Shown: positions 22,281 to 34,000 of the stretch, one piece after another
Layout of the letters: each line of letters begins with the position of its first letter
Position numbering within the stretch: position 1 is the first letter of the stretch
Assembly (NCBI RefSeq): GCF_029852145.1
Contig: NC_079972.1
Coordinates: 1,636,901 to 1,700,900 of the forward strand
DNA: 64,000 bases
From: Microplitis mediator
Taxonomy: Eukaryota; Arthropoda; Insecta; Hymenoptera; Braconidae
Direction of reading: 5' to 3'
Notes under the pieces: model-generated
Databases searched by the model: none
Seen by the model: only the letters and a program-made list of their open reading frames with translations
Told to the model about the DNA's origin: nothing
Translations under genes and position numbers: made by a program

Positions 22281-23618
22281 TGAAACGATGTTGAGGTCCA
22301 CCCCCTTTAATAGTGGGTGAATCAACCGTCCGTTACCTATTTCTGACTTTCGTAAGAAATAGGCCCGTGTCCCTTTTAGCTAGCGGGCTAATTATTTGGT
22401 AACTGATCCTGGTGTTACCCGGTTCGTAAGGACCAGACGACCGGTTGGCCTTGAATTTATATATGCAAAGTGCACATAAAGGATCGGGAATCGTGGGGCG
22501 TTATAAATTATAAGAAAAGAAATTAGATCACAGGTATTTATGCAGCAAGCCAAGAGTGATAAGCACGAGAGGTTGAAAAGGTGTAATCATAATAGAATTG
22601 TTATACTTACTTATAAATAGCTGGTTCAATGATGCAGGTAAATAGAAAATAGCAGGTAATAATTAAAAGAAACAATTGTGGCCTAAGCTCCACAATTGTT
22701 TATTAAAAACCACACAAAAAGGTGGATTACGGGGTTACCGTCTTCTATAGGAAATGCTATAGGCTGTGGTGTACGACCAAGGTCGTACGAGGCTGCGCAA
22801 GGCACACCTCTACGGGGTTGCCGTCTTCTACAGCGCAAGGATGCAGGCTAGGGTGTACGAATAACTCATACGGGGATATAGGAATGTATATCCCCACGGG
22901 ATTACCGTCTTCTGCAGCGAAAGGATGCAGGCTGGGTGGTACGAATAACTCGTACGAGGAAATAGGAATGTATGACCTCTGCGGGGTTTCCGCCTTCTGT
23001 AGCGCAAGGATACAGGCCAGGATGTATGAATAACTCATACGGGATATAGGAATGTATATCCCCACGGGATTACCGTCTTCTGCAGCGCAAGGATGCAGGC
23101 TGGGTTGTACGAATAACTCGTACGAGGAAATAGGAATGTATAACCTCTGCGGGGTTTCCGCCCTCTGTAGCGCAAGGATACAGGCTAGGATGTGTGAAAG
23201 CACACAGGATAAACCAAGGTAAATCCCTACGGGGTTTCCGTCTTCCATAGTGAAGCTATGGGCTATAATTATCTAATAGTAATGCTTAGAAACTAATAGA
23301 TAAGCAGGTAAAGTTTTTAAAAAATAAAAAAAGGTTAAAACGTAAACTAGGTTTATTATAAAGACATAATGAAGGTATATTAAATATCAAAGAACTGATA
23401 ATTATCGGCGCGTAGGTCTTTTTATAGATTCACGTCGATGCTGACGCGTCGACGTGATGCGCATCCCTTCCATTTGAAGTGCGAATGGAGAGGGCTTATG
23501 AAATAATAATAATAATTAACTAATGTTAGAGCGGGTAAACCAGGTAACACGAGGTAAATACCCTTGGTAACTGCCTATTATCATAGTACGATAAGGAGGT
23601 ATTATAAACCTCGTTACA
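22281..23618 (-). repeat. 3' LTR (sense minus)
   Basis: TG...CA ends and the same sequence as the other LTR as far as I can see. It contains the seven-unit hairpin array at 22729-23261 and further perfect stems: 22336-22344/22355-22363 (9 bp), 22670-22681/22690-22701 (12 bp) and 23430-23438/23449-23457 (9 bp). Confidence 0.9.
22729..23261 (-). ncRNA. Seven-unit covarying multi-hairpin array in LTR
   Basis: Units start at 22729, 22812, 22896, 22981, 23064, 23149 and 23229, a period of 80-85 bp. Each unit holds up to four short stems. H1 is ACGG/CCGT or GCGG/CCGC. H2 is CTGCA/TGCAG, CTGTA/TACAG, CTATAG/CTATAG or CCATAG/CTATGG, mostly around a 'gcgcaagga' loop. H3 is GTACGA/TCGTAC, GTATGA/TCATAC, GTGTG/CACAC or GTACGACC/GGTCGTAC. 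H4 is GGGGATATA/TATATCCCC or GAGG/CCTC around 'ggaatg'. Paired positions change together between units while loops stay fixed, as for a conserved fold. Two A-C mismatches occur in unit 2. Function unknown. The same array lies in the other LTR. Apparent short reading frames here are not taken as genes. Confidence 0.65.
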
Positions 23619-23645
23619 CCCCCGGGCCAGACTGGAAGGTACTCA
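23619..23645 (-). promoter_or_regulatory. Candidate polypurine tract region of LTR element
   Basis: The minus strand reads ...CTGGCCCGGGGG directly before the 3' LTR. Short and G-rich, so only a weak candidate. Confidence 0.35.
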
Positions 23646-24477
23646 GTGACTTTCAGTCGAAAGCAAATTAAAGAGTACCATGATGATAGGCAATTACGTA
23701 CAATCAATCTATAAAGTAATAGCAAATCAAAGAAATAATCAATTATAATATAATCACAAATCAATAGTTAATGATAGTTAACAATAATTAATTATAATAA
23801 TTAATAATAGTCAGTAATTAATACATGATATGCTTAAATAATTATTGTCAGGTAACACTTTTCGGATTCATCGATATCCTTTAGAAATAAAAATAAACTA
23901 AAAATAGAAAAATAATAAATGAGCTACAATTAATTATCACATTGTTTAACTTAATTTCAGGTAGTCTCGATTTAAAAATATTTTGTCATTTGTAAATTAA
24001 ATGTTACCTTTTAATAAATAATCTTATATAATTTATATTATTCATTTCTTTTAACATTTATAAATTCTGTTTTTATATATAATTTTTAAACAGTCTTAAG
24101 TTTGATTTTATCAACACGTATGTATATCGTATATTTATTTTATATGATATATTTATTTATATATTTTTTTTTTTTTTTTTTTTTTTCGGTATTATCGGTA
24201 ATGATATGAATATCTGTTAAGTCGTTAATTGATCGGTAAAGCTGTCATTAACTTCGCATTCTGAGGTACACAAAATATTTTTCGAAAAAGTAAAACTTGA
24301 GTAATTAAAATTAAGTGAAAATGAAATAATAATGTTTTTTTTTTTTTTTTTTTTTTTTGAATTAGGTGAAGCCTAAAATGAAAACGTTGAAAACGAAAAT
24401 ATAAAAGTAGAAAAATAAAACTCACTGAACATTTTACCTCAGGTGCGAGACACTTAGTTTGATGCAGGTGATGATGA

Positions 24478-25243
24478 TTATGGCGGGAGGATGTCCACAG
24501 CCCCTCTGTCGTCTCTGCTCAGGTTTACCCGAGTTCGGCAGGCTCTGCATTTGGGGTCAAAATAGTGATGTTGAGTCTTGCAGGCAAAACAGAATTCTTT
24601 CATCAGCTCAAATCCAGCGGATGATGATGACAAGTACGGACACGCATTGTTGTTGTGTCCGACCCTTAGACAGCTAGTGCAGTAGTCGTCTCCAAATTTT
24701 GCATTGGAGCACTCTTGGTGAGAATGTCCTTTTCTCTTACATCTTAGGCATCCGGTTGATCCAGGTACAGATGATAACCTGGTTTCTGCAGTCTGAGTCT
24801 CCACAGTTCTAGTAGCGGGTGGCAATACTTCAACTTTCTGGCATAATGTTCGCCAGTAAGCTTCTCCAGGTTTCTTCAGGTACAGTGTCCCGTAGAACGT
24901 ATTGGCTTTCGTGTACGGAGTCTCCAATTTTGATAGTTAATGGCACAGTAAATGGCATTGCTGTGAAGTCTGGTGGTGTTGTGATTGTTACTGACTTCGG
25001 TATTGGTTTAACAAATGATACGTCGCTGATTTCAACCAATTTGCTGTGAGGTTGATCGTATACAATGGTACGTCGGTGGTCTCTGGTTACGTGGAATCGA
25101 TACAGTGAGTTTGGCGTGGTTGGAATATTTGGACCCACAAATGCAGGTGCCTTTAATACAGAATTATTCCAATACTGTCGTATGTTGGCTTGGCGGGTGG
25201 TCTCCTCAGTCATTTTTCTGGTTAATTTATAGTGATGTTTCAC
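24478..25243 (-). pseudogene. CCHC zinc-knuckle reading frame 3' of pol
   Basis: Two overlapping minus frames (25243-24830 and 24927-24478) join by a frameshift near 24850. The first part is a beta-rich segment (YRFHVTRDHRRTIVYDQ). The second has CLRCKRKGHSHQEC, CTSCLRVGHNNNAC and CFACKTQHHYFDPKC, three zinc-knuckle-like motifs. It lies after the integrase, where some elements have an env or accessory gene, and is perhaps a nucleic-acid chaperone. Unrecognised family. Confidence 0.5.
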
Positions 25244-25319
25244 GTTCGATGTTGATGCGGTTGACGGAGTGTCTCGCCCTTAGGTATTGTTCAGGTGGTC
25301 GAATCTGTGAAATTAGAAT

Positions 25320-25834
25320 AATAAATTAATTACTCAAGTACGGCGTGTGGACCTTCTAGTCACTTTTAAATCAGATGATTTATAAGTGCCAATAATTTTA
25401 TTATTATTGTCGCAAATGGTAGCCATGCTTGACGATATAAACTTGTTTATGAAAAATGGACCTTTTCGAGGTGGAACGAGCTTACCAGCGATTCCTTCTG
25501 CTTTTCGACTCAGTGTTTTAGATTTAATGTACACTTCGGTACCAACAGTTAAATTAGTTTCAGGTCGTATAGATTTTTGCGAGGTTGTTTGCGTGTCTTA
25601 TGCTTTTAGCATCTTTGATTCGACAAAGTGTCGGATCTCGTCTACTAAATTGACGAGTCGCTCACGCTCCACAGGTTTATTTGTTTCAGGTATTAAGGAT
25701 ATGTCGCGGTGCAGTTCAAGGTATCTAGGATCTCTGCCAAAATTAAGGAAGGCAGGACTGCATGCAAGGGAACTGTGGATTGATGTATTATAGGCGTAAG
25801 TCAGCTCAGGTAGCCACTCATCCTATTTATTATG
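25320..25834 (-). pseudogene. Integrase C-terminal remnant of LTR element
   Basis: Reading the minus strand from 25834: DEWLPELTYAYNTSIHSS, then ACSPAFLNFGRDPRYLEL, the end of a retroelement integrase core as in gypsy elements. An in-frame stop occurs near 25600. Then YIKSKTLSRKAEGIAGKLVP and IGTYKSSDLKVTRRSTRRT, the small post-integrase domain. The first two catalytic Asp residues and everything upstream are missing. It sits directly downstream of the Gag-like start, so it reflects an internal deletion. Confidence 0.7.
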
Positions 25835-25842
25835 TTTGTCTG

Positions 25843-26085
25843 TTAGGTATGATCGGATCGACTGTCAATTATTGTTGTCAAGTTATTCAGGTCGAATGGC
25901 GAGGGTATTGACGACGATAAAGTACGTTGATCGCGCCTGTTTGGTGTTATTTGACCGTGGTCACCTTCGATTACTTGAACATTCGCGTTGACAGGAAGTT
26001 GTGGATTTTCAAAATCGTCTTCGGTGTTATAAAGATCGTTAAGACCCTCATACATCGCGTTGGGGTGGTTTTGTCGGTGCCCCAT
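25843..26085 (-). pseudogene. Gag-like N-terminal remnant of LTR element
   Basis: 80 residues, ATG at 26085, acidic and Asn/Pro-rich (MYEGLNDLYNTEDDFENPQ). No domain is recognisable. It is placed where gag should start, after the leader, and is followed directly by the integrase tail, implying a large internal deletion of gag-protease-RT. Confidence 0.4.
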
Positions 26086-26089
26086 ATTC

Positions 26090-29000
26090 GTAAGTAGGTC
26101 ACGCGGTGTTCAGTCGGTGATAAGTGACGAGATTTTTATTTTTATTCATGTTTTATCACGTAATATTTTATTATCCATACACCGGTTGGGTTTATTTATT
26201 TAGTTATTGTAAAATAGGTTGTCCAGTTGCGTTTGTTATTCTGGTCACGTAGTATTAAGTGGTATCGTCAATTAAAATTATACGTTTTAGTTACGAGTGT
26301 ATTTTCCCGCGGTATGAATTTTATTTTCGCGTGTTGTTATCTTAGTAATAGCCGAATAGAAGTTATTATTTATTTTATTTTCTTTTTATCAAATAATAAA
26401 AGGAAATATAAAGTTCAGCTACCATTCATGTGTCAATAAATGGTTTTGATACTTACAGGTCGTGGATAGGTTATTTTATGTTTTTATATTTTTCAAATAT
26501 ATATTTTTTTTTTTTTTTTGCAACTAATAATTTTTTTTTTTTTTATATTTAAATAATATTCAGGTAGTGAATAAGGAGTCCAGGTTGTGTGATCTATTAA
26601 ATTGAATGAATAAATTAGATATAAATAAATGGTAGATTAGACCCACGTGATGAGTATGATAATTGTTACCTGGTGATAATAAATTATAATCAGAAGGATT
26701 ATAATATCCAATTATTTTGTATAATAATTATTACGTTTATTTTCATAATATTATTAAACGTATGAACTTTTAATCTTTAATTATTTATTTAAATAAATAG
26801 AATGCAATTGGTAGCGTGTTTGTATGCCGGTAAAATACGTTAGATATGCTATAGCGTGTAGAGTAGTCTATATAGCTATAGTATCGATTTATCGAAGTTC
26901 GAGTTGGGATGTTAAAGGATTGGGTGAATACTTTTACTTTCGGTGAGTATACGTGGACACAGAGGAAGCAGGAGGCTGTGATTGGCGCGCTGTCTGTGGA
27001 GCATGCGCGCTCGCAATTATACTTTACTTTCGCTTTCGCTGGGGTCACTATATTTTGAAGTGACTGCGCTGCTGTTGTCTTGATGTATGTATAGGTCTGG
27101 AAAATATTCACGTACGCTGAGCCGGGCCGCAGAAAGGATCTCTGTTACAGAGCTGCTCTGATAATTAACTTCCATTTCCGGTACAATGTTTCCTTTTAGT
27201 CATTGACAGTTTTTCTGGTTATCTGCAATATATCGAAAAACAGCACTTAATATGTCCACTATATTTTTTCCAGGTCTTATTTTGAATTTATGTTTTAAAT
27301 CTGATATTTTATATTTTGTTGTTTATGTTTTTATTTTATTATTTGTTGCTCAGTTGTTACTGAGTGATAAAATATTTTAAGATATATTTTTTCGTTATTA
27401 TCCCTCAAAGATTTTGCAGGTACTTTGAGGTATCAGATTTTATTTATTGCTGGTACGTTTTAAGGTGAAAAATGTGAATTTAATATTTTACTGGAGTAAT
27501 TAAATATTGCTCCAGTTTTGTTTCTCGACTCTCCTTTTTCCAAAGGGATTATTTTAGTCGGTCATTATTATATCTGTTCAAATAGCCACTAGGTGGTTGA
27601 TTGAATAAATATAAGAAGGAATACAAAATTATACACCATTGATTGATACAGGTGTTCCTGAGAGTTATCCCAGTTCACGAATTTAAATATGTATTTTATT
27701 CGTACTTACGGTTATAACAGTTAAACCAGGTCACAAAAGTTTATAAACGATGCATATTTGTTAATGTATTAATACTCCGTAGAGTTTATTGTAATTATAG
27801 AGAACGAGTAAAATTATGATAGACAGGTACTTTAAGTACGATATGAGGTAGTAGTAGCGATGCACTTGATCTGTGCTTGTGACGTCAGGTCAGGTGAAAA
27901 GCGGGGGGTCAGTGTATAGTCTGTCAATTATAATTTTTCTAATGATATACTAAATTATATTAAACGGTCCTCAACTCTTTCTTTACGTAATTCGCAGAAT
28001 TTTATCTTTGAAAATTATAATTTTATGATTTTAACATTTATTTATTCTTACTTATTATAAACTTTAGTAAATGTTGCGTCAAGTACGTAAATTCGTGGTT
28101 TTTCAGAGATTTGATTCACATGCTGGTGGCATGGTTCATTAATTAGTTATCTAGTCTCTGTTGCGTGATAACTAATGATTTGATTTTAATTAATCAAAGA
28201 CGATTTATATTTTATAGATCGCTTGACGATCTGTACAGTTTTTTAATGACAGTACTGGAACTAGAGTTCCATTTTTCCAGGTCTGATAGCCAGAAGGGCT
28301 TATGCAATTATTTGAACAAATTTTAAATTAATATTATTTTATATTGGATGCCAGAAGGGCTTACATTTTCAGATTCCTGGTAACTGTGCGCATGAGGTAA
28401 TCACGTGCACAGGGTCTTTGGTATTTTTCCGACGAATCGGTTTTAATACTTTGTTATTTATTCAAATAAATAATAATTAATTTAATAGCGTTTTATTTAT
28501 GTGGTGAAGCCACAAGGTTAACAATAACTTTTTTATTAAACACTCTAAGGAGGTTTTATAGTGAAGCTATATAAACAATATTTATTTATACAATGTTCAA
28601 ATGACGCAGTAATTTTCAGGATTATAGTCTGAAGCGATGAGGCCGTAAACAGACATGTTTAAATCATTTAATTAAATAATATTTTATTGATACTCAGAGT
28701 TATTTATAGAATTATTGAATAATTATTAAAAAATATGTAATAGGATTATCACCAAAGTGGTAAAATCCGGTAGCTATTGAGTATTGGGTTTTCCAGGTTT
28801 TGAGTGAAAATAATATTTCATGCGTGATACCGCAAGTCGGATCACGTGAAATATTGGAATGCGACGCCGAGAGTTCCAAGAACTGTATTTTTAAAAGCGT
28901 CTCATTTTTGAAATTTATTTTGAATGATGTCATACATTCTTTCATAGAATTTTGAGAGTATTTATAATTTTATCGTAATTTAATTATTGCTCAGAAGGAG

Positions 29001-29647
29001 CTGATCAAAATTATGATGATTTTAATTTTTATTATTAGATGATTCTAATATTATAATTAAATGACTTTAATATTATAATTAAATAGAGAAAATTACTATT
29101 GATGCTAAATTTATCAAATAAATTACGTTCTTTTAAACAGAGTGGAATAATGAATTTAGGTAGTTAATAATGTTTTATGGTGCAAGTGATGCTTGCATAA
29201 AAGAGTAATTTATATAAGTAATTTATAGAATAATAAATTATGTTTAACACTGGTTGGCCAGGTGATTTTACTAATTTTAGAGTTTTTAAGCTTTGTGGTT
29301 GAAATGAAGTTAATGAATTTACATTTTAAATTTTAATAATTTTCCTGTAGTTTTAACAATAATAATGTATAGTTTTGTGTAGAATTTTATAAATTTAATG
29401 TAGTCTTTTGGCCAGTGTGGCTCTGCGTTAGGCGTTATTGAAACGTAAGTTTAATTGAAGCTAACGTGGGATTGATGATTTTATTATTAATGAAGTTATT
29501 TTTAATTAATTAATAATGGTAGTTACAGGTATGCAAGTGCTGGTAATTAAATTGTAATTTAAATTGAGTGAAGTTAATGTTAGATTTTAAATTTTAATAA
29601 ATAAGGGTTTTGAATGCAGTTAATAATTTTTCCTGTAATCTTTTTAG
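26090..29647 (-). other. Long hairpin-dense leader of the LTR element
   Basis: About 3.5 kb between primer site and the first coding remnant with no supported gene. Short perfect stems recur: 27403-27410/27423-27430, 27490-27496/27510-27516, 28142-28151/28167-28176, 28216-28221/28227-28232, 28257-28261/28266-28270, 28501-28504/28510-28513 and 29181-29186/29192-29197. The strongest is an 18-bp stem with two small bulges at 28812-28855. Loops 'tgaag' and 'caagt' recur. The 5' (high-coordinate) end is probably the packaging leader. Confidence 0.55.
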
Positions 29648-29655
29648 CCAACGTG

Positions 29656-29673
29656 GCCCCACGTTGGGCGCCA
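29656..29673 (-). promoter_or_regulatory. Primer-binding site, tRNA-Lys type
   Basis: On the minus strand, one base inside the LTR: TGGCGCCCAACGTGGGGC, the classic retroviral/gypsy tRNA-Lys primer site. It overlaps a perfect 9-bp inverted repeat (29648-29656/29659-29667). Confidence 0.8.
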
Positions 29674-29674
29674 C

Positions 29675-31012
29675 TGAAACGATGTTGAGGTCCACCCCCT
29701 TTAATAGTGGGTGAATCAACCGTCCGTTACCTATTTCTGACTTTCGTAAGAAATAGGCCCGTGTCCCTTTTAGCTAGCGGGCTAATTATTTGGTAACTGA
29801 TCCTGGTGTTACCCGGTTCGTAAGGACCAGACGACCGGTTGGCCTTGAATTTATATATGCAAAGTGCACATAAAGGATCGGGAATCGTGGGGCGTTATAA
29901 ATTATAAGAAAAGAAATTAGATCACAGGTATTTATGCAGCAAGCCAAGAGTGATAAGCACGAGAGGTTGAAAAGGTGTAATCATAATAGAATTGTTATAC
30001 TTACTTATAAATAGCTGGTTCAATGATGCAGGTAAATAGAAAATAGCAGGTAATAATTAAAAGAAACAATTGTGGCCTAAGCTCCACAATTGTTTATTAA
30101 AAACCACACAAAAAGGTGGATTACGGGGTTACCGTCTTCTATAGGAAATGCTATAGGCTGTGGTGTACGACCAAGGTCGTACGAGGCTGCGCAAGGCACA
30201 CCTCTACGGGGTTGCCGTCTTCTACAGCGCAAGGATGCAGGCTAGGGTGTACGAATAACTCATACGGGGATATAGGAATGTATATCCCCACGGGATTACC
30301 GTCTTCTGCAGCGAAAGGATGCAGGCTGGGTGGTACGAATAACTCGTACGAGGAAATAGGAATGTATGACCTCTGCGGGGTTTCCGCCTTCTGTAGCGCA
30401 AGGATACAGGCCAGGATGTATGAATAACTCATACGGGATATAGGAATGTATATCCCCACGGGATTACCGTCTTCTGCAGCGCAAGGATGCAGGCTGGGTT
30501 GTACGAATAACTCGTACGAGGAAATAGGAATGTATAACCTCTGCGGGGTTTCCGCCCTCTGTAGCGCAAGGATACAGGCTAGGATGTGTGAAAGCACACA
30601 GGATAAACCAAGGTAAATCCCTACGGGGTTTCCGTCTTCCATAGTGAAGCTATGGGCTATAATTATCTAATAGTAATGCTTAGAAACTAATAGATAAGCA
30701 GGTAAAGTTTTTAAAAAATAAAAAAAGGTTAAAACGTAAACTAGGTTTATTATAAAGACATAATGAAGGTATATTAAATATCAAAGAACTGATAATTATC
30801 GGCGCGTAGGTCTTTTTATAGATTCACGTCGATGCTGACGCGTCGACGTGATGCGCATCCCTTCCATTTGAAGTGCGAATGGAGAGGGCTTATGAAATAA
30901 TAATAATAATTAACTAATGTTAGAGCGGGTAAACCAGGTAACACGAGGTAAATACCCTTGGTAACTGCCTATTATCATAGTACGATAAGGAGGTATTATA
31001 AACCTCGTTACA
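29675..31012 (-). repeat. 5' LTR (sense minus)
   Basis: Same as the left LTR, offset by 7394 bp. Its hairpin array is at 30123-30655. Confidence 0.9.
30123..30655 (-). ncRNA. Covarying multi-hairpin array, copy in 5' LTR
   Basis: Same sequence as 22729-23261. Being in the sense-strand 5' LTR, it may lie in the U3 or R region and could be transcribed, depending on where transcription starts. Confidence 0.65.
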
Positions 31013-31016
31013 GTGT
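31013..31016 (+). repeat. 4-bp target duplication GTGT, right
   Basis: GTGT directly after ...CGTTACA of the right LTR. Confidence 0.75.
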
Positions 31017-34000
31017 ACAATAAATTAATTTTATTCGATTTACAATTTATTTTTTACAAAAAAAAATTATTTTCTCAAACATCATATTTAAGTATTAATT
31101 TTGATAGGCACAATTTTGCTTTCATCATAGGGATAAAAATTAATATTGAATTACTATTTCATTTAATATATTCTGTAATTCTTACAAGACATATACGATT
31201 TGTGCATATCTTTTATAAATAGAAATGATCTTGTATGGTTATCTTTTGTCCGTACTTTATATAACAATTATTATTTAAGTACCTATAATGTTCTAATTAC
31301 ATTTCGTTTTTTTGCGAATTGGGTATACCAATCAGCTTCTTAAATATATGTAATTTGAGTAAACAGAGATTAAAATAATAGTTTTAAAATTTTTTTTTTT
31401 TTTGGCAAGAAGTTGATGTTACTGTTTTTTTAGTCAAAATAATATGATATTGCATTTTTTTAGCTTAATTCATTAATAAAAATATTATTTTTATTTCTCT
31501 GACTAACTAATTATCAAGTATGTGATGAAATAAATCAGTGGGATTACATTCATATTACCAGTTATTATTTCAATGCGTTTGATACATATGTGCATATTAA
31601 TTACTTAGGAGTCAATCAGTTCATCTTGATAAATTTCTGTATTATATTGATTGGTGAATAACAAAAATTTCAATACTTTCGAAATAATTTTTCAATTTGC
31701 ACTCTATTGCTGAAAATTAGGATGCAAAGAATTTCAATTAACATATAAATATCTTGCTTTACTTATCTATTAATTAATCTATGTATTAGTGTCAGTATTA
31801 ATTTTATCTAATGTGATTTTCTTAATTTTAAAATAGCTGGTTTATCGGTTTTAGGCATTGTTAATTGATACTAATAGTGTTATTTAATGATTACTCTGTG
31901 ATGGAATTATATTTTACTTTTTTTATTACGGATTTCAAAAAAAAAATTTTTCCGGAATCGTATTCTGTGTTTCTTTTGGATTTCACTAATTCGTTATTCT
32001 ACTACAAATTCTTTCCAGTTCACGATTTTTTTATGAATATTAGCAACAAGTTACACGATAGATAATTTCATTTAACCATTAATAGTATTATTGTTTAATT
32101 TCCATAATTATTCTTTGGAATTAGACTTTCGAATAGTAATTTTTGGCTAGCCGATTTGTTATTTTTTTTTTTTCAAAAACATAAATATGTTACTTTTATG
32201 GATTAAACGAAAGTATTTATTACTTGGAGAAACATGAATTAACTAAATTTACTAGAAACTCTATAGAAATAGTAACGAGGAAGAGCTCTAACAAATCTTC
32301 AAGTGATTATTTACTATAATATTTATTTTTAATTTTCAGTTCATTCTCTTTATTAATGTTGAAATGATTTTTAATACAAGTTTTAATTAATATTCGAGAC
32401 ATGACTTGGAAAAGGTGATTTATTGATATTTAATTGTTGTTATAACTGATTTTAAGGATGATATCAGAATTCAGAAGTGCTAGAAATACTAGTATGTGGT
32501 TGTTAATAAAAGTATGAAATTATTATTTTCAATACTTGGTATTGTTTTCCTGTGTTTTCATATAATGAAGGGACTTTTTATAACTACTTAACAATATATT
32601 CGTTATTGGTTTAAATTAAAGCTCTAAAAAGTATGAACTTTCGTATCACTCGATTAAAACTATTGTTGCATGGATAATATTCATATCTTTGTAATTTTGT
32701 TACAAAATATGAACAGTGCAACTTGCAATAATAATATTTTAGAATTTTTCATTTTTATATAAGCACCGTTTATGATTTATACATAATCATTTATATTATC
32801 ATAACTGCAAATGTTGATACAGCTATGCATTGACTCTAACTTCTCTTAGTTTATAGCTAAAAACAGATCTTTAATGAAATAATTTCTACAGTTGTATGTA
32901 ATCTATAAAATAATAATTAATTTTTCATACTTTTTGTTTATCATTTGATTGAATGCATCATAGACTAAGTGACGTATTAACTTAATTATAAAAATAAACT
33001 TATTCGTCATTGCCAATCTCATTTAGGTTTTTAATTTGTGTCAGAAATATGTGATGAGCAATATCAAACGAATGATAAGGTTAATTACATCTATTCGTTC
33101 ATAAAAAATATTATTGATAACATTTAAACGACTGAATAAAAAACATCTAGAATTTTATAATCATTAATTTATTTTTGCGTAATATCTTATAGATGTTGTT
33201 AAGTAATTTTCGATTGTTTACGAATTACTCAAGAAGTTTTTGAAGCGGTACATGTACATAGAGCTTTATCGATAACCCACTTTCATTTTATTAGTGATAA
33301 TGTTCTCACAACTGCTTGAGAAAATCATATTACTAAAATAAAATTTCGAAAGTTTAAAAATTCGTTATAGATTGAAAGATTTCATTAAATGATAATGGAT
33401 TGTAACATAAGGTTTATACAAAAACAAATTTTTTATTATTTAATGATACATCAATTTGAAGAAAAAACTGTTTTTTACCAATAACTTCGTAGTTTCATAT
33501 AGCAAAGTGACCCATGATTTTGCATTGTACATATTATCTTTAATTTGCTTTAGTTTAACGTAAACATCTATGTAAAAACCAATTGACAGTACTGTTCTAA
33601 TTATTTCATATAAACATGAATATTCTATCTCACAATAAATCAAGTCCATTATAATTTCCTATTGCTACTTTATCAGTGATGGATAATGAATCTATATCCA
33701 TTTTAATAGATTTCTCAATCATTGTCATGTATATTATTAATTTATTTTGAAATTATTCGAATTTTCTTCTTCTCCAGTAACTATCTGCCGCAATATTTGC
33801 ATAGTTTAATAGTAAAATCACTATTAGATGAAATTTATCGATTTGTAAGCGAGAGAATATTATTATACTTATGATATGAATATTAAAGTTGTCATTATTG
33901 TCATCACTAAAAGTCAGACATTGATGAACTTTGTTTGAGTGGAAAAGTTTTTTTTTTATTTCTTCTATTTAATATTTTTTCAATGCAGCAGTTGTAAATG

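Larger units (their letters stand above)
22281..31012 (-). mobile_element. Non-autonomous gypsy-like LTR retrotransposon, hairpin-rich
   Basis: LTRs at 22281-23618 and 29675-31012 have the same length (1338 bp) and I saw no difference between them. Each begins TGAAACGATG and ends CCTCGTTACA. The flanks carry a 4-bp duplication GTGT (22277-22280 and 31013-31016). A tRNA-Lys-type primer site next to the right LTR sets the sense strand as minus. Internal coding is limited to a Gag-like start, an integrase tail and a CCHC reading frame, so the element must have moved with proteins supplied in trans. The lack of visible LTR differences implies a recent insertion. Confidence 0.88.

Noticed and set aside
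22722..23248. Frames of 103 and 163 residues in the LTR, repeated at 30116-30642
   Set aside because: They follow the multi-hairpin array on both strands, change with its stems and have no known domain.
22729..23261. CRISPR-like array, because of regular ~84-bp periodicity
   Set aside because: Eukaryotic LTR context, no constant repeat with unique spacers; units are homologous along their full length.
25386..25793. 135-residue plus-strand frame
   Set aside because: Antisense shadow of the integrase remnant, which has recognisable motifs on the minus strand.
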